Assembly (NCBI GenBank): GCA_002070945.1
Contig: MWEG01000047.1
Location: forward strand, 1 to 36,551
DNA: 36,551 nucleotides
From: Lentisphaerae bacterium ADurb.Bin082
Lineage (GTDB): Bacteria; Verrucomicrobiota; Lentisphaeria; Oligosphaerales; Oligosphaeraceae
Direction of reading: 5' to 3'
Shown here: one piece after another, positions 8,124 through 16,965 of the stretch
How positions within the stretch are numbered: position 1 is the first letter of the stretch
How the letters are laid out: the number at the start of each line of letters is the position of its first letter
The notes under the pieces: model-generated
Seen by the model: the letters and a program-made list of their open reading frames with translations, nothing else
Told to the model about the DNA's origin: nothing
Database searches by the model: none
Made by a program: the position numbers and the translations under genes

Positions 8124-10133
8124 TCAGAAGATGAGGGGCGCCATCATCTTGTTGAGGATGGTGAAGGCGACCGAGACCATGCCGATGAGTCCCATGCCGC
8201 AGGAGAAACCGGCCAAGAGGATCGGCGTATATTTCATCCACTGGTCGCCAAAGCGCTTGCGGAAATAGTACCTGCCGACCAGGGCGCCGACGAGTTCCAG
8301 GACAATGCCGGACGGCGTCGACTGGCCCAGGCCGCGGACGACGCCAAAGACCAGCAGAGTAGGCAGGCCGAGCATGGACAGCACCGTGAACGAAATCACC
8401 CCGGTGCCCATCCCGGCCAAGACGTACTTGAGCCGCAAGGCTTCCATGAACATGGAGCCTCCCTCCATCGTTGAACTGTACGTCAGGCACAAGTTCTTGG
8501 CGCTCAGGTCCCACATCTTCTGGGCGTATGGATATGCGGCCGAGGGCACTTCCGCCATGTTCCACAGCAGTTGGGAAAACACGATTGACGCGATGATGAT
8601 GATCGGCACCGTCACCAGCTGGGTCTTGATCTGGCTGACAATCTTGGTTCCGGTCAGCTCCAGTACCCGGAAGTTGACGGTCGCCACGCCGTAGTTTGGA
8701 ATCGGCACTGGCGCAAACCAGATTTTAACGCCCTTGTAGCCGCTTAGGATATACGTGGCCTCCTTGATGTAGGGAATGCTTAGCGCTTGGCCGCATAGCC
8801 CCTCCAGCTTTGCGGTCGCGTACGATAGAAGCGGCGTCAGCACCAAGGCGTAGAACACGAAGAACTGCCATGGAAAGCCCTCGATCAACCAGCAGGACAG
8901 GCTGATCCAGAACGTATTGCTGAAAATGTAGATGCCAAGGGCGATGAAAACCGAGAAGTCGCCTCGGCGCGGGTCATTGATGAGCAGTCGCCGCCATGCG
9001 GAGACACGTTTTTCGCCAATGGCCTTGCCGGACAGGGCCGTGGCGTTGCCCCGCTTTGCTCGCCAGGCCCGAATCGCTGGCGTGAAAATCTTGGCCAGGC
9101 TGACGGTGGTGATGGCGAGCGTCAGCCCGAGTGAGAAGGACAGGTAGAAGTCGACGTTGTTGCTGTACAGCGTGTTGATGACGTCCATCTGCGGGTCCCA
9201 ATGGGACAGGATGCCCTTATGGTAGAGAATGGGATTGAGGGTGAGTACGCAGACGACGCCGATGGCGCCTCCGATGATGGCCCAGAACGGCAGCACCATG
9301 CCCTGGAAGAACCACAGGATGTTGAAGCTGATGTTCATCGGCGCCGCCGGCAGGAATTTCGACACTGCCGGCGTAAAGTCGACCCAGGGAATTGGCAGCG
9401 GCTGAATCGGCTTGTCCAGCAGCGCTCCGCTAATCGCTGGCACCGCAATGTAGAATACCCCAAAGGACAGCCCGAGGACAGCGCCGATTGAGAAGCACCG
9501 CCAACGCCATCGCTCCATGTTGTCCTTGGTCTGGGCCAGGGCCGTGATTCCGGCCGCTGCCACGGGCGCCATCGGGAATGGCAGCTCCTCGACGTCGTTG
9601 GTGATCCGGTACAGGACGTAGCCGAACCCGTACTGGTCTAGGCGGCTGACTAGGAGTCCGACGATGATGAGCATGATCGGCGCCAGCCACGCCTTGGTGA
9701 AGAAGGTATGTCCCTGCTCCCGGATGACGTCCGCCGCCGGCGCCCACCAGGAGGGGATTTCCTGCGCTACGCCCATGGCGTTGGCGTAGTCGGACTGCAC
9801 TAAGTACTGGTTCCAGAGCAGCCCCTGGAATGGCGAGGCCATGGCCAACCCCGCCATGTAGTAGAAGATGTAGATTTCCTGCATCTTCAATTCCTTGAAG
9901 GAGCGCCGAGCGATTTCCGCGAACAGGATGATCGTCACCCAGCGGGCGGCCGTGTCCATGTTGGCTTCTGGGCCGACCACCAGCGACAGGTACATGCTCC
10001 CAGGCATGATCAACATTCCCAGGAATACTGCGCCGACAACGGTCTTCCAGGTGAAGCCGTCCTCGAAATGCTCGGGCGGCTCCATCAAGCGGCGATATTG
10101 TTCGAGTTCTTTGTCTTGTGTGTAGCGTGCCAT
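8124..10133 (-). CDS. OPT-like polytopic membrane protein
   Basis: This 669-residue integral membrane protein has an amphipathic N-terminal stretch (MARYTQDKELEQYRRLMEPPEHF) and then some 12-14 hydrophobic segments. Motifs such as GFGYVLYRITNDVEELPFPMAPV and a Gly-rich loop near the C-terminus (LLVFGVVRGLGQSTPSGIV) recall OPT-family permeases and the PVC DUF6785-like proteins. It lacks the coiled-coil insert of its neighbour at 5329-8061. The two may form a heteromeric pair. It starts 9 bases after the stop of the giant FtsX-type protein, supporting one transcript. The ribosome-binding site is weak, so translation is probably coupled. The transported substrate cannot be deduced. Confidence 0.78.
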   Translation of the reverse strand: MARYTQDKELEQYRRLMEPPEHFEDGFTWKTVVGAVFLGMLIMPGSMYLSLVVGPEANMDTAARWVTIILFAEIARRSFKELKMQEIYIFYYMAGLAMASPFQGLLWNQYLVQSDYANAMGVAQEIPSWWAPAADVIREQGHTFFTKAWLAPIMLIIVGLLVSRLDQYGFGYVLYRITNDVEELPFPMAPVAAAGITALAQTKDNMERWRWRCFSIGAVLGLSFGVFYIAVPAISGALLDKPIQPLPIPWVDFTPAVSKFLPAAPMNISFNILWFFQGMVLPFWAIIGGAIGVVCVLTLNPILYHKGILSHWDPQMDVINTLYSNNVDFYLSFSLGLTLAITTVSLAKIFTPAIRAWRAKRGNATALSGKAIGEKRVSAWRRLLINDPRRGDFSVFIALGIYIFSNTFWISLSCWLIEGFPWQFFVFYALVLTPLLSYATAKLEGLCGQALSIPYIKEATYILSGYKGVKIWFAPVPIPNYGVATVNFRVLELTGTKIVSQIKTQLVTVPIIIIASIVFSQLLWNMAEVPSAAYPYAQKMWDLSAKNLCLTYSSTMEGGSMFMEALRLKYVLAGMGTGVISFTVLSMLGLPTLLVFGVVRGLGQSTPSGIVLELVGALVGRYYFRKRFGDQWMKYTPILLAGFSCGMGLIGMVSVAFTILNKMMAPLIF

Positions 10134-10142
10134 GATGTGTCG

Positions 10143-13100
10143 TCAGCAAGAGGGTGGGTTATTCGTGACGCCGGGAGAGGTCGGCGGTTGTGCGTTCCGC
10201 GCAAACAGCTCCTCGCCTTTGCGGTTGAAGTCGGCATACTCGGCTGGGCTGAGGTTGCGCCAGTGCAGCAGGTAGGTGCGCAGCTTCTCCAGGAACGGCT
10301 GGTTGGTCGCCGTCCAGTTGGAATCCTGGCCAGACATCCGGGTGTTGAGCAGAACCAGGCGATACGCCTGCACACGGTCTTCGTAGGCGATGGTGAACAG
10401 GAGTTTCTGGGTTACGCCGAGGTCAAAAGGCGCCAAGGCGACGTCGTAGGTGACCTTGAGCACCTCGCGTCCCTGCGCGTCAGCCTCCTTGACGCAGCTG
10501 GTGCAGTTGGCGATCAAATCGCCGAAAGAGGCCTCGGTGTAGCGGCTGAAATAGTCGGCCAAATAGCCGTTGATGCCATAGATGAGCCGAGGCTGGTAGA
10601 TGAACGGGAAGACGACATGCATCTCCTTGCCGTCATGCGGCGGCAGCGACCATTTGCGCTTGCCGGAGGGCACCGCGGCGCGCGTCGCCACCATGGAGGG
10701 ATAGATCGTCGACAACAAGACTACGCCGACCGTGAAGAGAATGACGTAGACGACGCTCAGCGAGGAGAAATTGAGGTTGATGTCCGTAATCAGGCCGGTT
10801 CTGGTCAGGAAGATGCTTGTCATCTGCCCGATGAGATAGCCGCCGACTGAGCCGATGACGCTGTAGACGAATGCCTCCGCCAGGAAGAACATGCCGATGT
10901 GCGTCGGATTGAGGCCGACGGCGTTGTAGATGGCGATTTCGGCCTTGCGCTCGAACACCGAGCCGAGCATCGTGTTGAGGATGATGGTGCTGGAGATGAG
11001 CAGCGGAATCAGCAGGAAGGCCAGGCCGCCGATCGAGGTGCGGTAGCCCTCGCCAATGTAGTAGACCCCGGGACTGGTGGAGCGCTTGGCCGACTCGCCG
11101 ATGAAAAACGGCTCGGTGCTCGAAAGGTAGAATTTGCTCGCGTTCGTGATCGTCAAGAGTTCGTCGACGACCGGCCAGACTCCGGCCTTGTCATGCAGCT
11201 TTACGGACAGGCTGTACGGCTGGCCGCCGATCTGCCGGCAGGCGCCTGAGGGCAGCAGCACCAGCGCAGACAGGTCCGTGTAGAAGATGCCGGTGTCAGA
11301 CTCCTCGTCCCCAGCGGCCATGGCAGCCAGGTCCTGTTCTCCTGACGCCTGCTGCAACAGCGCCTTGATCGGAATGATGGGGCGTTGGTTGATGTCCTTC
11401 AGCTGCAAGAACTGGGCGTCATCAAGGATGCCGACGATTTGGTACGGGCGACCCTCGTACGTGAGCGGCTCGCCGAGGTTTTCTGCCGAAAGATTGAGCG
11501 CCTTGGCCAGGCTCTGGGTGATGATGGCCTCGTCGGCATCGTCATCTATGAAGAACCGGCCGGCCGAGAGCGGAATGCGATTGGCAAAGCCGTCGTCATG
11601 CGGCGGCAGGCCGAGAAATGCGTCGATGTTGGCGGTCTTGCCGTCGGCAGTGGCGATTTTGAATGGCAGCTCGCCATCCGCGACTTTCGGCGGCAAGAGC
11701 CAGCGACGGACGCAGAGTTCGGCCCGGCCAGCGAAGATTTCCTGGAAGGTGCGCAGCGTCGCCTCGTCCATGCGGGCGTTGCCAGGCCAGTGGTACATCA
11801 GGCCGGTGTAGGGCGCCTTCTGGGAACGGGTGATGATAGTCGGGCTGAGTTTCTTTGAGATGCTGGTGAAAGCCAGCATAGTGAAGGTGACCAGCACGAC
11901 GGTGGCGGTGGTGAGAGCCGTGCGGATGCGCCGACGCTTCATGTTGTTGACCCCGATCAGCATGGCTGACTGACCGACGGTCGAGAAGCCGGCTGAGCCG
12001 CTGTCAAATGCCTCCTGGGCTCGGAACAGCAGCTGCATTTCTCCCTCGAACCGTCCATGCAGAATCTTAATGACGAAGGCGCCTAGGCCGCCCATGACAA
12101 AGGCGATGAAAATCGCCTCTGGCGCCTGCGCCACCCGGAAGGCCGGGTGGATGTTCCGGAAGACGAGGAAGGTCAGCACGAACATGCCGGCAAAGGCGAG
12201 CATCTCCTGCTCGATGCGCTTGAACTTGAAAAGCAGCTTTTCGACGAAAAAGCAGAAGGGGAGCATCAGGGCGAGGTAGAAGACGACGGCCTTGAGCATG
12301 TCGTTGGTGATGTCGGTCATGCGCTTATAGGCTTTCAGCTGGGCGCCCACCGCCAAATGCAGATGGCGCAGGTACCCGCTCCAGTCGAGCTTCTCCCGGG
12401 CGTCCTTGAATTGCGTGATCGCTTCGTCTCCCCGCTCCAGGAAAATCCGCGCCAACTCGTCCGAAGTGCCGCGCAGCTTCTCCATGCGGCTGTGATTCAG
12501 GCGCGACATGTCGACGACGGCGGTCGCGAACAGGTCGCTTCCCAGCTGGCTCGGGCGCATGAAGCCGTCGCCTTCCGGATCGTCGTCCGTAGTATTCAAG
12601 GCCAGGATTCGTTCTGAAGTGAGCAGCTTCAACGGCTCGTCCTCCTCCATGTACACGGAGGCCGGGCCGCTCATGCGGTTAAACGCCTTCTTTGAAAACG
12701 TCGAACTAATGCCTGACAAGCCGAATTTTTTAGGTGCGTTGTTGAGTCTTCCATTGAGGACGAGGAACGAATGCTCGGTGATCGGCGTGACTGCGATGGT
12801 GGCCGGGTTGTCGCGGGTGTAGATGGGGTACTCTATGCCGCGGAACAAGGCCAGGGTCTTGGTCATGGTGCCGCGGTAAATCGTCGAAGCCATCTTGTTT
12901 TCCGCGTCTCCGGCGTCGATGACGTGCAGCACCTTCGTAAAATCGCGATCATAATGGTATGCGTTAGGCTGCAAGTTCGCTGCGGTGACAGCCTGGAACG
13001 AGGTGGTAGCGCGCGCGTCCGTCAGCGCCAGGTAGCCGGTCGTCACATTGCCGGAGCGCAGCGGCGTCTCAAAGTCACGCGGGTCATGCAGGACCAGCAT

Positions 13101-15095
13101 GGTTCCAGGCACTGGCAGCTGCGGCAGCACCGAGGCGGAGAAGTCATCGAATTTGAACGCCTTGACCTGCACTCCCCAGGCCGCTGCCCAGATGTTGGCA
13201 GGCGGTGTGGCACGCGGCAGTTCGGAGGGGCTGGTGACCAGTGGGTCAGCCAGGAGGGCGTGGACGAGGCTGGCCGTCAACCTGATTGAGTCCCGCACCC
13301 GTTCCTGGTTCAGCTTGTCAAAGGTGTCGCCGGTGGTGAACAGGCGTCCGTGGTCGCTGAAGGCGTTGCGCAGCGCAAACGTCGGCAGGCCATTGGCGGC
13401 TTGAAACACGGTCACCGTGTTCGAGCTTTTCGGGAAATAATGCCCTTCCGGCAGACCGCCCTGGCGCGTCATGCCGTCAACGAAACGAATCGAGGAACGG
13501 TTTTCCACCAATTCTGGCAGCCCGGCCACCAAGGCGGCTACGTTCATGCCGAATTTATGTTGCCAGCGGGCGACCCCGTTGACGTCATTGGCGGCCAGGC
13601 CGAGGCTGTTGTTGGTCCAGGCCAGCTCCAGGCATAGCGCCAGCTTGACGGTCTTGACCCCGAGGGTGTTGCGAATGGCGTTGTTGGCGCCGCTGCGGGC
13701 AATCTCCTGGCGGTTCTTCTCTGCCCAGGCCGTCCTGGTGTCGATGATTTCATTGATGTAGCCGCGCAGAATGTCGACTTCCATTTCATTGAGGTCTCGG
13801 AGCGCGGTTCTGACGCCAACCTTGTTGAACAGCGTCAGGACATTGACATAGTGGCTCCGGCGTTCCTCGATGGCCGCTGTCCGCTCCTGCAAGACCTCTG
13901 GCGCCAGGTTCTCCCGGCTCAAGCGCAGCTGCTTGGCCTTGAGGGAGTTGACCTCGCGACGCGCCAGGTCGACGACCGGCTCCTTGACCGAGAAATTCTT
14001 ACCGGTGCTGGCGTCGACCAAGTCGCGGAGGCGGATGAGGAAATCCTCGTCTTCCTGGGTCGGCGGGTTGAGATTCAGGGTGCTATAGTGGCCGAGCAGC
14101 ATCTCCTCGGTGCGGAGGTCGTTGTTGATGGCGTCAAGTGCTTTTTCCACGGTCAGGCGCGGCACCAGCAGGTTCCAGGCAAGGATGCGTTCGCCGAGGT
14201 AGTTCTGGGTGTGGGCGTTGACGGCGCAGAAGAGGACGGTGCGGGCCGGCGGGTTGGCGCGGAATTCGTCAAACAGACGCATCAGCATGAGCAGATTGGC
14301 GCCGTCCTGGGCGCCCTGCCCCAGTTCTGGGACGACGCAGTTGCTGTCGAGCGGCGCTGTGATCAGCATCACTTCGTCGGTCAGCTGGTCATCGCTTCCC
14401 GGGACAATGGCCCAGAGGTTGCGCAGGTCTCGATTTTCCCAGCGGGATGGCTCGGCGTCAATCTGGGCGGTCATCGTCTGTTCCGCCAGTGCCTGCCTGA
14501 GCGCCGCGCCCTGCTCTGCGCTGATCAGGTAGCGCGGGACAGCGACTTCCGTGCCGAAGATTTTAGCAGCGGCCTGTGCATGCGAGTCATTGCTGGCATC
14601 AATAAAGATGAATCCAATCGCTCCGAAGCGCAGGAAACGCTGCCATTCATCGCCGCAGTCAAAGTCGAGCAGAATGATAGCTCCCCGCAGGGATTGGCCA
14701 TTCAACCGGCCGAGGTCTTGTTCGCCGCCGCGACCTCCGTCTCGCAGCTGTGCCTTGAATGACCTCTGCTTGAAATTTCCTGGCCGGAACAGAGTCGGAT
14801 GGAGCGTCATCAGCGGATACGCTGTCCCGCTGTCAAGGGTGATGGAGGCTTTACCCGGGACAAAGGTCGGCGCCGTGAAGACCATCTCGCCATGTTCCAG
14901 CCCGCTGGCCTCAAAGCGAGCCGCCACCCGCTTTTCGACCTCTAAGTTCCCCGGCGACCCAGGCAGCCGGCTGGCGACCCCGCCAAACAGCGCCTCCCAT
15001 TCGGCAACTAAGTTGAAGTCGGCTGCCGACACCGCCGGCAACAGCGGCATGATTGCCGCCACTAATGCGATCAGTAGAGGTTTGTGGAAAAACAC
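10143..15095 (-). CDS. Giant FtsX-type permease with PA/M28-peptidase-like ectodomain
   Basis: The protein has 1650 residues. A GTG at 15095, three bases after the upstream stop, gives a proper signal peptide (FFHKPLLIALVAAIMPLLPAVSA). Residues ~115-215 look like a protease-associated (PA) domain. Residues ~225-320 resemble an M28 aminopeptidase core (PLDS at 248-251, GAQDGAN at 261-267). The usual first ligand His is Pro248 and the catalytic Glu pair is replaced by VNAH, so enzymatic activity is doubtful. Around residues 920-1000 membrane helices begin. An FtsX/MacB permease core follows (KRRRIRTALTTATVVLV, a periplasmic domain, then GSVFERKAEIAIYNAVGL). A ~180-residue C-terminal extension has no recognised fold. 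It should work with the neighbouring ATPases to move or present a substrate recognised by the ectodomain. Confidence 0.82.
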   Translation of the reverse strand: MFFHKPLLIALVAAIMPLLPAVSAADFNLVAEWEALFGGVASRLPGSPGNLEVEKRVAARFEASGLEHGEMVFTAPTFVPGKASITLDSGTAYPLMTLHPTLFRPGNFKQRSFKAQLRDGGRGGEQDLGRLNGQSLRGAIILLDFDCGDEWQRFLRFGAIGFIFIDASNDSHAQAAAKIFGTEVAVPRYLISAEQGAALRQALAEQTMTAQIDAEPSRWENRDLRNLWAIVPGSDDQLTDEVMLITAPLDSNCVVPELGQGAQDGANLLMLMRLFDEFRANPPARTVLFCAVNAHTQNYLGERILAWNLLVPRLTVEKALDAINNDLRTEEMLLGHYSTLNLNPPTQEDEDFLIRLRDLVDASTGKNFSVKEPVVDLARREVNSLKAKQLRLSRENLAPEVLQERTAAIEERRSHYVNVLTLFNKVGVRTALRDLNEMEVDILRGYINEIIDTRTAWAEKNRQEIARSGANNAIRNTLGVKTVKLALCLELAWTNNSLGLAANDVNGVARWQHKFGMNVAALVAGLPELVENRSSIRFVDGMTRQGGLPEGHYFPKSSNTVTVFQAANGLPTFALRNAFSDHGRLFTTGDTFDKLNQERVRDSIRLTASLVHALLADPLVTSPSELPRATPPANIWAAAWGVQVKAFKFDDFSASVLPQLPVPGTMLVLHDPRDFETPLRSGNVTTGYLALTDARATTSFQAVTAANLQPNAYHYDRDFTKVLHVIDAGDAENKMASTIYRGTMTKTLALFRGIEYPIYTRDNPATIAVTPITEHSFLVLNGRLNNAPKKFGLSGISSTFSKKAFNRMSGPASVYMEEDEPLKLLTSERILALNTTDDDPEGDGFMRPSQLGSDLFATAVVDMSRLNHSRMEKLRGTSDELARIFLERGDEAITQFKDAREKLDWSGYLRHLHLAVGAQLKAYKRMTDITNDMLKAVVFYLALMLPFCFFVEKLLFKFKRIEQEMLAFAGMFVLTFLVFRNIHPAFRVAQAPEAIFIAFVMGGLGAFVIKILHGRFEGEMQLLFRAQEAFDSGSAGFSTVGQSAMLIGVNNMKRRRIRTALTTATVVLVTFTMLAFTSISKKLSPTIITRSQKAPYTGLMYHWPGNARMDEATLRTFQEIFAGRAELCVRRWLLPPKVADGELPFKIATADGKTANIDAFLGLPPHDDGFANRIPLSAGRFFIDDDADEAIITQSLAKALNLSAENLGEPLTYEGRPYQIVGILDDAQFLQLKDINQRPIIPIKALLQQASGEQDLAAMAAGDEESDTGIFYTDLSALVLLPSGACRQIGGQPYSLSVKLHDKAGVWPVVDELLTITNASKFYLSSTEPFFIGESAKRSTSPGVYYIGEGYRTSIGGLAFLLIPLLISSTIILNTMLGSVFERKAEIAIYNAVGLNPTHIGMFFLAEAFVYSVIGSVGGYLIGQMTSIFLTRTGLITDINLNFSSLSVVYVILFTVGVVLLSTIYPSMVATRAAVPSGKRKWSLPPHDGKEMHVVFPFIYQPRLIYGINGYLADYFSRYTEASFGDLIANCTSCVKEADAQGREVLKVTYDVALAPFDLGVTQKLLFTIAYEDRVQAYRLVLLNTRMSGQDSNWTATNQPFLEKLRTYLLHWRNLSPAEYADFNRKGEELFARNAQPPTSPGVTNNPPSC

Positions 15096-15098
15096 GGC

Positions 15099-15452
15099 TC
15101 AGCGTATCCCGATGGCTATGATGTTGCGTTGCGCACACGATTTGAGGAAGTCCGCCAGGCTCAGCTCTGCTTCCCGGCGGTTGCTACGAAAGCGGGCGAG
15201 AAAAGCGTCCACGATCTCTTCGACCGTGCGCTCCCCATTGATCTGCCCGATGACAAAAGCACCGATCTCGTCCAGCCGAATCCGTTTCGTCGTGACCGGT
15301 GCTTGGAAGCGCCCGAAAAATCCGCGTCTGCGCTGGACTGGCACCATCACCATCAGTCGCCCGTCTGGCTCTTCGGCGAAGGTCACGCCTGGGCAGATGG
15401 CTGGGATGCTGCGCAATGCTTGCCGGCGATCAATGGGATTGGTCTCGGGCAT
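15099..15452 (-). CDS. PqqD-like (RRE-fold) small protein
   Basis: The protein has 117 residues. The central region (TTKRIRLDEIGAFVIGQINGERTVEEIVDAFLARF) carries the hallmark of the PqqD family: an Asp/Glu-Ile-Gly/Ala-x-x-(V/I)-W-like turn, followed by DG/NGxxTVxEI and a short helix pair. PqqD proteins are winged-helix RiPP recognition elements that hold peptide precursors for radical SAM enzymes. Stand-alone copies also occur beside ABC transporters. Here no radical SAM gene or obvious precursor is visible, and the gene sits between an ABC ATPase and the peptidase-like permease. A role as peptide-binding adaptor of the transporter is possible but unproven. The N-terminal ~45 residues (basic, Pro-rich) are not part of the domain. 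Confidence 0.75.
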   Translation of the reverse strand: MPETNPIDRRQALRSIPAICPGVTFAEEPDGRLMVMVPVQRRRGFFGRFQAPVTTKRIRLDEIGAFVIGQINGERTVEEIVDAFLARFRSNRREAELSLADFLKSCAQRNIIAIGIR

Positions 15453-15478
15453 TGAGTCTCTTGCTCCTTAGGCTTGCT

Positions 15479-16234
15479 TTACAGGACATTGCCATCAATA
15501 TGGCCGATTTTGATCTCCAGGTCTTCCCGGCGTTCAAGCCGGTCGACCTTCCCGTCTCGAATCCACAGGATGCGATCCGAAACGTCTAACATCTTCATGT
15601 CATGGGTTGCGGCGATGACGGTCACGCCGTCTCTTTCGCACAGCTCCTTGAGCAGGCCGATCATCTCCCTGCCGGTGTCGACGTCAAGGTTAGCGGTCGG
15701 CTCGTCCGCCAGGATGATGACCGGGTCGTTGGCAATGGCGCGGGCTACGGCGACGCGCTGCTGCTGCCCGCCGGACAGCTCGAAGGGGCGGTGGAAGAGC
15801 CGTTCGCCCAGCCCGACCTTAGTCAGAATTTTGGCTGCTTTGGTGCGGGCGTCGTCCGCGCTCAGGCCTGCGAAAATCATCGGCAGCGTGACATTCTCCA
15901 GCGCCGTGAGCACTGGCAGGATATTATAGGACTGAAAAATATAGCCGATCTTGTGGCAGCGCATCCAGGCCAGTTCAAAGGAATCCAGCTGCGCCAAGTC
16001 GATTTCATCCATGAAGACCATGCCCTCGGTCGGAGAGTCAATCCCTCCAATCATGTTGAACAAGGTGCTTTTGCCAGAACCCGACGGCCCCATGATCGAT
16101 AGATATTCGCCGCGATAAATGTCCAGGGAAATGCCGTCCAATGCCTTGGTCACGGCCTCGCCCGAGCCATAGTAGCGCTTGACGTCAAGCACCCGCACGA
16201 CAATGTCCTCGTATATATTTGTAGCCTCGGTCAT
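15479..16234 (-). CDS. ABC transporter ATP-binding protein, LolD/MacB type (first gene of cluster)
   Basis: This 251-residue subunit has Walker A GPSGSGKST, signature LSGGQQQRVAVARAI, Walker B VIILADEPTANLD and the switch His in AATHDMKM. It is clearly paralogous to the ATPase at 3834-4580 (same motif spacing, similar ends: KIGHIDGNVL versus SIGTIDGKTLA). The ATG at 16234 is preceded by an AGGTGA-like site. It is the promoter-proximal gene of the minus-strand cluster, with a sigma70-like promoter about 95 bases upstream. It probably energises the giant FtsX-type permease two genes downstream. Confidence 0.93.
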   Translation of the reverse strand: MTEATNIYEDIVVRVLDVKRYYGSGEAVTKALDGISLDIYRGEYLSIMGPSGSGKSTLFNMIGGIDSPTEGMVFMDEIDLAQLDSFELAWMRCHKIGYIFQSYNILPVLTALENVTLPMIFAGLSADDARTKAAKILTKVGLGERLFHRPFELSGGQQQRVAVARAIANDPVIILADEPTANLDVDTGREMIGLLKELCERDGVTVIAATHDMKMLDVSDRILWIRDGKVDRLERREDLEIKIGHIDGNVL

Positions 16235-16326
16235 CGTTCACCTAGTTGTTATGTCGCCCCCTGCCCACCAAGCGAATGACGCTGGCCGCCGCAAGCGGCC
16301 GGGCATGCTCCGCTAAGGGTCTTGCC

Positions 16327-16354
16327 AATATAATTCCCGAGTCGCCATACGCAA
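16327..16354 (-). promoter_or_regulatory. Candidate sigma70 promoter of the transporter cluster
   Basis: On the minus strand TTGCGT (16354-16349) is followed after 16 bases by TATATT (16332-16327). Transcription would start near 16320, leaving an ~85-base leader before the ATPase ATG at 16234. The same -35 hexamer is used upstream of tRNA-His. Confidence 0.5.
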
Positions 16355-16614
16355 GCCAAACCATTTCAGCGACACCGATTTTTTTCGCTTTTTCAATTTT
16401 TTTTCATATCAACAGACGCTTGGAAGCCGTTGAACCAGGGACGCTGTCCACTTCGCCTTCCCAGTCGGAAATAATATAACGCACTGAAAAACGACTTTAT
16501 TTGGATCGTAAGGGGCGAAAGGAGAGAACAGGGCGAGAAGAGGGTGCTATTAGCACTACACGCACCAGCCGCCCACGCTGTCCACGCCAAAGCTCAAAGC
16601 AGCCCGACGCTTAA

Positions 16615-16644
16615 TACACTACACTACACTACACTACACTACAC
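16615..16644. repeat. Six tandem TACAC pentamers (candidate iteron/centromere)
   Basis: Six perfect copies of TACAC in a row merge on the right into the palindrome at 16637-16666. They lie in the ~730-base gap between the divergent transporter cluster and the TubR/TubZ-like operon. The complementary strand reads AGTGTAGTG repeatedly. The octamer AGTGTAGT appears once more, near the putative operon start (16840-16847). Confidence 0.85.
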
Positions 16645-16666
16645 TTTACTATAGTACAGTGTAGTG
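16637..16666. promoter_or_regulatory. 30-bp near-perfect palindrome
   Basis: The arms CACTACACT (16637-16645) and AGTGTAGTG (16658-16666) enclose the perfect inner palindrome TACTATAGTA (16647-16656). Only one position pair (16646/16657) is mismatched. There is no T-run, so this is more likely a protein-binding dyad, for example for the winged-helix protein encoded just downstream, than a terminator. Confidence 0.7.
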
Positions 16667-16811
16667 AAGTATATGTATTATGGGCTTAGCAAGTCTCTTT
16701 CTTTCTATCTAATATCTTTATAGGCAACGCATTATGTAAAAAATCCCATTGATTTGATTCACTATTATCCTTAAAAAAAGTATCTTGAGGCGCACAAAAA
16801 ATCGAAAAACC

Positions 16812-16847
16812 TGTTTGTTTTCGTTTGCGCGTGATATAAAGTGTAGT
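16812..16847 (+). promoter_or_regulatory. Candidate promoter with overlapping AGTGTAGT operator
   Basis: TGTTTG (16812-16817) and TATAAA (16835-16840) are 17 bases apart. The octamer AGTGTAGT (16840-16847), shared with the palindrome and pentamer array, would cover the transcription start. This would suit autorepression by the winged-helix protein. The -35 match is weak. Confidence 0.35.
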
Positions 16848-16965
16848 ATGCTATACAGGTGTCCTTTGCAGTATTTCGCTTTGGCGGGCGTTCTTGGTTG
16901 GTAGGCTAAGATTTTCTTACCCTTGGATTTGGATTTAGCCGAGCTGGTGGAGTTTTGTTAATCAG

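Noticed and set aside
8062..8565. In-frame N-terminal extension of the 910-residue membrane protein
   Set aside because: It overlaps the coding frame of the preceding OPT-like gene by over 400 bases and reads as non-protein-like sequence. MKKSDN at 8061 is a natural start.
16615..16666. CRISPR-like array
   Set aside because: Units of five bases without spacers and no cas genes nearby. It is an iteron or microsatellite, not CRISPR.
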